From: Acidimicrobiales bacterium
GTDB lineage: Bacteria; Actinomycetota; Acidimicrobiia; Acidimicrobiales; AC-9
Direction: 5' to 3'
Assembly (NCBI GenBank): GCA_036270875.1
Contig: DATBBR010000014.1
Span: forward strand, 1 to 35,742
DNA: 35,742 bases
Shown: piece by piece, positions 1-6,298 of the stretch
How positions within the stretch are numbered: position 1 is the first letter of the stretch
Layout of the letters: every line of letters starts with the position of its first letter
Notes under the pieces: generated by a model
Database searches by the model: none
Told to the model about the DNA's origin: nothing
Seen by the model: only the letters and a program-made list of their open reading frames with translations
Program-made: the position numbers and the translations under genes

Positions 1-205
1 AGCTAGCCGTTAGGGGTGACTTGACGTTGGACACGCTGACCCCACCAGTGAGGTTGTTGCCCGCGATCGACAGGTTCAGCGCTGTGCCGGTGGCGCTGCC
101 CCCGAAGACCTCTGGCGTGCTCGCCCCTGCAGGGCCGGCAATCAGGGCACTGGCGGCCGTTACGGTCCCGAAGACCATCCCCAGCCGAGCCAACCTTGAC
201 CTCAT
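1..205 (-). CDS. Secreted protein, N-terminal part only (runs off the left edge)
   Basis: The first 68 residues are visible and the rest lies outside the window. They start at an ATG (203-205) preceded by a GAGAGG ribosome binding site about 6 nt upstream. Residues 1-28 form a signal peptide: basic start MRSRLARLG, a hydrophobic run, then a likely cleavage after AGPAGA. The mature part is rich in Gly, Ser, Thr and Asn (TGTALNLSIAGNNLTGG), as in small exported or surface proteins. No domain can be named. It is transcribed away from the HAD phosphatase gene, so the roughly 225 bases between them should hold two divergent promoters. Export is well supported; function is unknown. Confidence 0.6.
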   Translation of the reverse strand, partial: MRSRLARLGMVFGTVTAASALIAGPAGASTPEVFGGSATGTALNLSIAGNNLTGGVSVSNVKSPLTAS

Positions 206-418
206 GCTCGCACCTCTCTGTTCCCCTCCATCGGGAGGCCGACCAATCACCCACCTGGTTAGAACCCGGCCAAACCGGCCCAAGGCACCCAAACAGTAGC
301 TCCGGTCGCCGCGCCCGCGCGTCCGATGGACGCGACGGCCGACGCCTGGCCTATTTGTTCGCCGGTGGCCGGGGTCTTCCTGCTCGAGCCCGTACCCCTT
401 ATCAGCCCCTACCGCCCA

Positions 419-424
419 TATGAT
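419..424 (+). promoter_or_regulatory. -10 box of the HAD phosphatase gene (leaderless-type)
   Basis: TATGAT lies 8 nt upstream of the ATG at 433 and no Shine-Dalgarno sequence lies between. A transcript from this -10 would begin at or within a base or two of the start codon. No convincing -35 box is present. Inferred from sequence only. Confidence 0.45.
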
Positions 425-432
425 CGCCGGCG

Positions 433-1332
433 ATGGAGGCGGCCTTCTTCGACGTGGACAAGACGGTCATCGCCCGGGCGTCGATGGCCGTGTTCGGCCG
501 CACCTTCTACCGCGAAGGCCTGATATCCCGGCGCACCGTGCTCCGGGGCCTGTGGGCCCAGCTGGTCTATCTCCATCTCGGCGCCGGCGAGGAGAAGCTG
601 GCTCGCATCAGGGAATCCGTGCTGACCCTGACCAGGGGTTGGGACCAGGCCAAGGTCAGGGAGATCGTCCGTGAGGCGATGGACGAGCTGGTGGAGCCCG
701 TCATCTACGGCGAGGCGTTGGAGCTCATCGAGACGCACCGGGAAGCGGGACGCAAGGTCTACATCGTCTCGGCATCACCTGAGGAGATCGTGGGCCCTCT
801 GGCGCGCTACCTGGGGGTCGACGGGGCCATATCCAGCACGGCGAAGATCGACCGGGACGGGCGCTACACGGGGGAGATGGAGTTCTACGCCTACGGCCCC
901 TACAAGGCCGAGGCCATCCAGGCCCTGGCCCAGCGGGAGGGGATCGACCTGGCCGGCTCCTTCGCCTACTCAGACTCCTACACCGACCTGCCCATGCTGG
1001 AGGCCGTCGGCCACCCCGTGGCCGTGAATCCCGACCGCGTCCTGCTCAAGCTGGCCAAGGACCGCGAGTGGGAGGTGCGCAACTTCGTCCGTCCGGTCTC
1101 GCTCCGGCCGCGCGTCAGCGCGCCGGGACTACCGGCTGCCGCCGTCGCCGGCGCGGTGGTCATGGGAGTCGGAGGAGTGGTGGGTTGGCGCCTGGGGCTC
1201 CGCCTCAGGCGCCAACCGGTCAATCTGCCCGCAGCTTCTTGGCAGCAACGGCTCCGAGAGCAATCAGTACGGCCAATATCAGCAGCTTCTTCATGGCTTC
1301 CAAACCTACCGGCTGGCTGGCTCCCCCACTAG
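433..1332 (+). CDS. HAD-IB family phosphatase (SerB-like), membrane-tethered
   Basis: A haloacid dehalogenase subfamily IB hydrolase, 299 residues. All four HAD motifs are visible: nucleophile motif DVDKT (residues 7-11), SAS (113-115), Lys158 in GPYKAE, and SDSYTD with acidic residues 181 and 185. These carry out phosphoryl transfer through an aspartyl-phosphate. The substrate cannot be read from sequence; relatives act on phosphoserine or small phosphate esters. Residues about 234-254 are a hydrophobic Gly/Ala/Val segment that may anchor the C terminus. The last 40 codons or so have much lower GC at third positions than the rest and overlap a small ORF on the other strand (1220-1294), so the extreme C terminus is probably under little constraint. 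The start is leaderless-type. Confidence 0.85.
   Translation: MEAAFFDVDKTVIARASMAVFGRTFYREGLISRRTVLRGLWAQLVYLHLGAGEEKLARIRESVLTLTRGWDQAKVREIVREAMDELVEPVIYGEALELIETHREAGRKVYIVSASPEEIVGPLARYLGVDGAISSTAKIDRDGRYTGEMEFYAYGPYKAEAIQALAQREGIDLAGSFAYSDSYTDLPMLEAVGHPVAVNPDRVLLKLAKDREWEVRNFVRPVSLRPRVSAPGLPAAAVAGAVVMGVGGVVGWRLGLRLRRQPVNLPAASWQQRLREQSVRPISAASSWLPNLPAGWLPH
1220..1294 (-). CDS. Candidate 24-residue hydrophobic peptide antisense to the HAD gene end
   Basis: A short ORF begins ATG at 1292-1294 with GGAAG about 4 nt upstream and ends at TGA 1220-1222. The peptide starts MKKLLILAVLIALG and ends KKLRAD: one short membrane-spanning or signal-like segment flanked by lysines, a layout common in tiny actinobacterial membrane peptides. 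It overlaps the last part of the HAD phosphatase gene on the opposite strand. Third-position GC is better on this strand than in the HAD frame over the same bases, which hints that this frame is the constrained one. The N terminus resembles the small DLW-39 proteins, but the DLW ending is absent, so I do not assign that family. Confidence 0.35.
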   Translation of the reverse strand: MKKLLILAVLIALGAVAAKKLRAD

Positions 1333-1377
1333 TGATCAATCCATCCGGGCTGTTCGGGGCCCTGTAACCTCCCGGGC

Positions 1378-1473
1378 GGAGGTGTCCGGGCACCTGGTGG
1401 GCCCCCCCGCCTTCAAAGCGGGTGGGACGGGCGATCCCCGTCCGGCGGGTTCGATTCCCGTCCACCTCCGCCA
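1378..1473 (+). tRNA. selC: tRNA-Sec (anticodon TCA)
   Basis: A 96-nt tRNA with encoded CCA (1471-1473). The acceptor arm pairs GGAGGTG with CACCTCC. The anticodon stem CCCGC/GCGGG encloses loop CTTCAAA, with TCA at 1413-1415, which reads UGA. The long variable arm forms a stem of GGACGGG with CCCGTCC, and the T-arm carries GGTTCGATTCCC. The long variable arm, long acceptor/T stack, G discriminator and TCA anticodon are the features of bacterial selenocysteine tRNA. Its partners SelA and SelB are encoded 25 kb downstream in the same window. Two degenerate copies of its 3' half follow directly. Confidence 0.95.
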
Positions 1474-1588
1474 CATTCACGGGTGGGACGGGCGCTCCGT
1501 CCCTGGCGGCGGGTTCGATTCCCGTCCACCTCCGCCACATTCTTCGCCACGTTCACGGGTGGGACGGGCGCTCCGTCGCTGGCGGCGG
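1474..1588 (+). repeat. Two tandem degenerate copies of the selC 3' half
   Basis: Bases 1444-1478 (selC T-arm, 3' acceptor strand, CCA and 5 flanking bases) recur identically at 1508-1542, a 64-nt period. A stretch at 1479-1512 recurs at 1555-1588 with one mismatch (1502 C, 1578 G), a 76-nt period caused by a 12-nt insertion. Both copies begin with a variable-arm-like segment (CGGGTGGGACGGGCG, as at 1419-1433 in selC). The first copy ends with the complete selC 3' end and CCA; the second breaks off before the T-loop, 10 nt from the stop codon of the sigma factor gene. Neither has an acceptor 5' strand, D-arm or anticodon arm, so neither is a tRNA. The variable-arm segment of the first copy forms a 7-bp hairpin (GGGACGG/CCGTCCC). 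Confidence 0.85.
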
Positions 1589-1597
1589 ACGCGGTGC

Positions 1598-2536
<939 letters not shown>

Positions 2537-2763
2537 AATGATGAACCTCTCCTGAGCAGCCACGCGGCCAAATAGCAGCCCCGCCTCTGGTTTCCCCTGC
2601 TCGTCGCACGGCGAGACGAACCCGCCCTTAGTTTACCGGGAGCGTCAAGGCAACCGGCGCCCCGCTCCGCCCTCAGCACCGATTTTCCTGACGGTGCGGT
2701 ACGCGCACTGAGGGGTTCGACGAGGCTCCGGTGCCTCCCTGCTGGACGGCCGACGCCCACCGC

Positions 2764-2769
2764 TACCCT
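2764..2769 (+). promoter_or_regulatory. -10 box for the ABM-domain gene (leaderless-type)
   Basis: TACCCT lies 7 nt upstream of the GTG start at 2777, with no Shine-Dalgarno between. The same hexamer at the same distance precedes the stand-alone receiver gene (33464-33469), and a copy 8 nt upstream precedes the protease-like gene (22613-22618). Confidence 0.4.
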
Positions 2770-2776
2770 CGGCCCC

Positions 2777-3121
2777 GTGGATCCCGACGCTGCGGACCAC
2801 GAAGTCGAGCTTACCGTCGTCACCCTGGGGTTCGACGCCCGTGCCCCCGACGACGGCAGCGCCGAGCGGCTGCTCGCCGTCCTGGCCAAGTACGTCGTGG
2901 TCTCCCGGGGACAGTCCGGCTGCCGGAACATCGACCTGTGCGCATCGCGGACCGAGCCGGGGCGGTTCCTCATCATCGAGAAATGGGAGACCCCGGCGGC
3001 GCAGCGGCAGCACTTCGACTCGCCCGAGATGGTGGAGATGGCGGAGGCGTGCCGGGGCCTGCTCGCTGGCCGACCCGCTGTCGACCTGCTGGCCGGGATC
3101 TCGGCCCACGATCTGGCCTGA
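2777..3121 (+). CDS. Antibiotic biosynthesis monooxygenase (ABM) domain protein
   Basis: A 114-residue single-domain protein. After a short N-terminal tail it shows the ferredoxin-like alpha/beta fold of ABM-domain proteins: a strand (ELTVVTLGFDA), helix (AERLLAVLAKY), the pattern SRGQSGCRNIDL, a strand ending RFLIIEKWETPAA, then a helix region HFDSPEMVEMAEACRGLL. The WETPAAQRQHFDSPEM portion is typical. Family members are small dimeric proteins, either cofactor-free monooxygenases or proteins of unknown role, so the substrate is open. The GTG start fits a leaderless transcript. It ends 33 nt from the convergent gene at 3155. Confidence 0.75.
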   Translation: MDPDAADHEVELTVVTLGFDARAPDDGSAERLLAVLAKYVVVSRGQSGCRNIDLCASRTEPGRFLIIEKWETPAAQRQHFDSPEMVEMAEACRGLLAGRPAVDLLAGISAHDLA

Positions 3122-3154
3122 TGCAGCCCCAGGGACGTCTCCGCCGCCCTGTCC

Positions 3155-3715
3155 TTACGCCGGTTGGCGGGCGGTCTCGGTCTGGGTGCAGGCCGCGTCG
3201 ATGTCGGGCCACGTCAGCCCGGTCGCCGACCACAAGCGGTCGAACGTGGCGTCCGCGACGTCAGTGAAGCCGTGACGGTTGCGGAAGTGGTACCGCCATC
3301 GGGCCTGCGTGTCCCCGAAGCCCAGACGCGAGCACCGCCCGACCGAGTAGGCGTCCCACGCCACGCCCTGCGCCAGCGTGAGGCCCTTCTCCTCCGGTGG
3401 GTCGCCGAAGGCCGGGTCCAACCGGTCCCCGGCGCGAAAGAGCAACCGGCCGAGGATGTCCTCCACGCTGGCCACCCTGAGCTGGCGAGGACGCTTGGCG
3501 TCTTCGAGGGCGCCGCTCTGCACCGAGATGATGACCGGATGCAACCCGACGAGGCGACCCGCGCCCAACGGCGACGTCTCGTCGACCTCGACCCGTACCT
3601 CGAGATCCGCGGGGAGGCCGACCGCGTCGGCCACGCGCTCGGCCGTGGCCGCGATCACTCCGGCGTCGAAGGCCACGATGTGGAACTGCTCGGGACTGAC
3701 GGCGATCTGCGCCAC
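3155..3715 (-). CDS. Conserved-looking protein of unknown function
   Basis: A 186-residue soluble protein that I do not recognise. The start is GTG (3713-3715) with GGAGG upstream at good spacing. The N-terminal half is acidic with short strand-like segments (EVRVEVDETSPLGAG, HPVIISVQSGALED). The C-terminal half is rich in Arg, Trp, His and Phe (QARWRYHFRNRHGFTD, FDRLWSATGLTWPDIDAAC). There is no signal peptide or membrane segment. It begins 27 nt after the end of the upstream gene at 3743 on the same strand, so the two are probably co-transcribed and may act together. Codon use is high-GC like the neighbours, which argues for a real gene. Confidence 0.65.
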   Translation of the reverse strand: MAQIAVSPEQFHIVAFDAGVIAATAERVADAVGLPADLEVRVEVDETSPLGAGRLVGLHPVIISVQSGALEDAKRPRQLRVASVEDILGRLLFRAGDRLDPAFGDPPEEKGLTLAQGVAWDAYSVGRCSRLGFGDTQARWRYHFRNRHGFTDVADATFDRLWSATGLTWPDIDAACTQTETARQPA

Positions 3716-3742
3716 CTCAGCGCCTCCGGTGGGTCGATGCGG

Positions 3743-4405
3743 TCACGCCGGGACCTCGGAGCGGGACGTCGGGGACTCACTTCCGATGCTGCCCGGACCG
3801 GCGATACCGCCCGCCCGCACCATGATCGTCTCCAGGCGGGCCTGATGGGCGGCCGCCCGCTCGACCTCGTCGTCGGTCTCGATGAGCGACTGCAGCAGCA
3901 TCTCACCGTCCCGCCAGTCCTCGAGCTCGTCGTTGAGGACCAGCCGGAGAGATCGGATGGTGGGCGCGTCGGTGATGGGCGAGGTGTTGTTGAGGTGGTA
4001 GGTGTACGCGGCGATCTTGCGCGGGATCAGTACCCGATAGACGCCCACGAGCTTTTCGATCGTCTGTCCGGGCTCCTCGGGCTCGGTGATGGCGGTCATG
4101 AACCGCTCGACGTGCTCGTTGGCGGGCAGCGTCAGCCGGTCGGGGTTCATCTCCCGCAGCTCGGGCAACCGCTTGTGCCAGAGCTCGGCATGCCAGGCGT
4201 GCTTGTAGCAATGGGTGCCCAGACGCATCTTCACGTCGAGCTCGGGGACCGTGGCCACCCACCCGCCCAGGGCCTCGAAGAGCCGCATCTCGACCCACTT
4301 GTAGCTCCCGACCCGTTGGGCCGTCTCCTCGACCGTGAAGGCGCCGGGGAGCTCGCGGCGGTCCCAGGGAGCGAAGGCCTGCCTCGGTTTCTTGGGATCA
4401 GCCAT
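3743..4405 (-). CDS. Unknown protein, possibly a ferritin-like helical bundle
   Basis: A 220-residue, mostly helical soluble protein with ATG at 4403-4405. Candidate metal ligands are spaced as in ferritin-like di-iron proteins: Glu44 in KWVEMRLFEALGGW, then His65, His69 and His72 in THCYKHAWHAELW, and further on the acidic stretch NDELEDWRDGEMLL (about 159-171). The last 25 residues are Gly/Ser/Pro-rich and likely disordered. The ferritin-like assignment rests on this pattern alone and could be wrong. It is first in a two-gene operon with the unknown gene at 3155-3715. A promoter and operator-like palindrome lie immediately upstream. Confidence 0.6.
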   Translation of the reverse strand: MADPKKPRQAFAPWDRRELPGAFTVEETAQRVGSYKWVEMRLFEALGGWVATVPELDVKMRLGTHCYKHAWHAELWHKRLPELREMNPDRLTLPANEHVERFMTAITEPEEPGQTIEKLVGVYRVLIPRKIAAYTYHLNNTSPITDAPTIRSLRLVLNDELEDWRDGEMLLQSLIETDDEVERAAAHQARLETIMVRAGGIAGPGSIGSESPTSRSEVPA

Positions 4406-4423
4406 GGCACAGCATCACCCCCG

Positions 4424-4439
4424 TTGACCGGTCGGTCAA
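4424..4439 (-). promoter_or_regulatory. Palindromic operator overlapping a -35 box
   Basis: A perfect inverted repeat, TTGACCG and CGGTCAA separated by 2 nt, spans the stop codon of nadE. Read on the minus strand, its first hexamer TTGACC is followed after exactly 17 nt by GATGCT, a plausible -10, and then 5 nt later by the ATG of the 3743-4405 gene. The size and symmetry are those of a TetR-type regulator site placed on the -35. No regulator gene of that type is in the window. Confidence 0.45.
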
Positions 4440-6196
4440 GACGGGCGCGAGCCCCCGACGGCAGCTCCGCCCCCTGACCCCAAACTGCCGGCATAGCGGT
4501 TGGTGATCGGCATCCGCCGGTCCTTGCCGAAAGCCTTGCGGCTGACCCGCACCCCGAGTGGCGTCTGGCGCCGCTTGTACTCGGCGCCGTCAACGAGCCG
4601 AACGACCTGATCGACGAGCGCCTGGTCGTAGCCCGCGGCCACGAGCTCGGCTGCGGTGTAGTCCTCTTCGACGTAGGCGGCGAGCACGGGATCGAGGACC
4701 TCGTACGGCGGGAGCGACTCGTCGTCGCGCTGGTCCGGGCGAAGCTCGGCCGACGGCGGCTTGTCGAGCACCGAGGCGGGGATCAGGTCCGTCCCGGCCC
4801 TGGCGTTGCGCATCCGGCACAACCGGTAGACGAGCATCTTGGGCACGTCCTTGATCACCGCGAACCCGCCCGCCGTGTCTCCATAGAGCGTCGAGTAGCC
4901 GGTGGCGAGCTCGCTCTTGTTGCCTGTCGCGAGAACGATCCACCCGAGGGCGTTGGACAGCGCCATCAGGACGACCCCCCTGATACGGGACTGGACGTTC
5001 TCGGCGGTCAGGCCCGTGAGGGGCGCGCCAAGGCTCGGCTCCAGCATCTCGAGCAGCGACGCGTGCGCCGGCTCGATGGGAATCGTGCGCAGCTCGATGC
5101 CGAGATGGTCGGCCAGCGATGCCGCGTCTGACAGAGACGCTTCGCTCGAGAAGCGCGACGGCATGGCCACACCGTGGACGTGCTCGGCGCCGAGCGCGTC
5201 GGCTGCGATCGTCGCCACCAGGGACGAGTCGACGCCCCCCGACAGACCGACGAGGACACCCGAGAACCCGTTCTTGCCCATGTAGTCGCGCGTCCCGAGG
5301 ACGAGCGCCTCGTAGACCTCGTCCTCGGGGGCGAGAGCCGGGGTGATCGACGGGTGGCGCCGATCGGTGTTGTCGCGAGGTCGCTCGCTGATGGCGACGG
5401 CGTGGAGATTGGCTGCCCGTCGTCGTCCGCGGGGATCGAGCAGGCGGGTGCGGAACGCGGGTCGGACCTCGATGTCGACCACCAGCACCTGCTCCCGGAA
5501 CTGCGAGGCCGACGTCACCACCCGGCCCGCCTCGTCGAGCACCAGCGACGCGCCGTCGAAGACAAGCTCGTCCTGACCGCCGACCAGGTTGACGTACACC
5601 AAGGAGCACGAGGCATCTGCCGCTCGGGTGGAGAGCATCCGCTCCCGCTCCTCGAGCCGGCCCTTGAAGTAGGGCGAGGCGTTGATGTTGACGATCAGCT
5701 CGGCGCCTCCTGCCGCCTGCTCGGAGACGGGGCCGGTCGGGCTCCAGGCGTCCTCACAGATCGACACGCCGACGCGCACGCCCGCGATCAGGTACAGCTG
5801 CGAAGCCGGCTCGCCCGGCGTGAAGTACCGCTCCTCGTCGAACACGGCGTAGTTCGGGAGAAGCCGCTTGTGGTACACCCCGGCGACCGATCCTCCGGCG
5901 CAAACGGCCGCGGCATTGTGCAGATCCCGGGCGACATCGACGAACCCGACCACCGCGGCACACCGACGGGTGCTCCGGGCTACCCGCTGCAAGGCTTCGA
6001 GGTTGTCGCCCACGAAGCCGGGCTTGAGGAGGAGGTCCTCGGGCGGGTAGCCGGTCAGGGCCAGCTCCGGGAACACCGCCAGGTCGGCGCCAGCCGCCTC
6101 GGCCTCGGCCAGGGCGGCGACTATCCGGTCGGCATTGCGGCCCAGGTCGCCGACGACGGTGTCGAGTTGGCACGCGGCGATCCTGAGATGACCCAC
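4436..6196 (-). CDS. nadE: Glutamine-dependent NAD+ synthetase
   Basis: Makes NAD+ from nicotinic acid adenine dinucleotide with ATP, using ammonia released from glutamine. The 586-residue, two-domain protein has an N-terminal nitrilase-type glutaminase with the Glu44 (FPEL), Lys110 (YHKRLLPNY) and Cys147 (SICEDAW) triad. The C-terminal synthetase carries the PP-loop SGGVDSS (319-325) and the conserved TGNKSELATGYSTLYGD. All key residues are present. The start is GTG (6194-6196): TAGTCT at 6203-6208 on this strand lies 6 nt upstream, so the transcript is probably leaderless. It is divergent from glnE across about 100 bases, so NAD and glutamine metabolism sit side by side. Confidence 0.96.
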   Translation of the reverse strand: MGHLRIAACQLDTVVGDLGRNADRIVAALAEAEAAGADLAVFPELALTGYPPEDLLLKPGFVGDNLEALQRVARSTRRCAAVVGFVDVARDLHNAAAVCAGGSVAGVYHKRLLPNYAVFDEERYFTPGEPASQLYLIAGVRVGVSICEDAWSPTGPVSEQAAGGAELIVNINASPYFKGRLEERERMLSTRAADASCSLVYVNLVGGQDELVFDGASLVLDEAGRVVTSASQFREQVLVVDIEVRPAFRTRLLDPRGRRRAANLHAVAISERPRDNTDRRHPSITPALAPEDEVYEALVLGTRDYMGKNGFSGVLVGLSGGVDSSLVATIAADALGAEHVHGVAMPSRFSSEASLSDAASLADHLGIELRTIPIEPAHASLLEMLEPSLGAPLTGLTAENVQSRIRGVVLMALSNALGWIVLATGNKSELATGYSTLYGDTAGGFAVIKDVPKMLVYRLCRMRNARAGTDLIPASVLDKPPSAELRPDQRDDESLPPYEVLDPVLAAYVEEDYTAAELVAAGYDQALVDQVVRLVDGAEYKRRQTPLGVRVSRKAFGKDRRMPITNRYAGSLGSGGGAAVGGSRPS

Positions 6197-6298
6197 ACAT
6201 CGAGACTACGCCCGGGTGCTGTTTCCTCGGGCCAAGTGTTGTCGAGCCGAATCGCCTCTGGGGCCGGCCAAAGCGGCCAGGCCTGACACACTGGTCCG

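Noticed and set aside
1508-1537. Second functional tRNA after selC
   Set aside because: Only the variable-arm-like, T-arm and 3' acceptor portions are present; the acceptor 5' strand, D-arm and anticodon arm are missing.
3119-3121. UGA at the end of the ABM-domain gene as a possible selenocysteine codon
   Set aside because: The downstream frame shows no homology-like sequence and the domain is already complete. No SECIS-like hairpin was evident.
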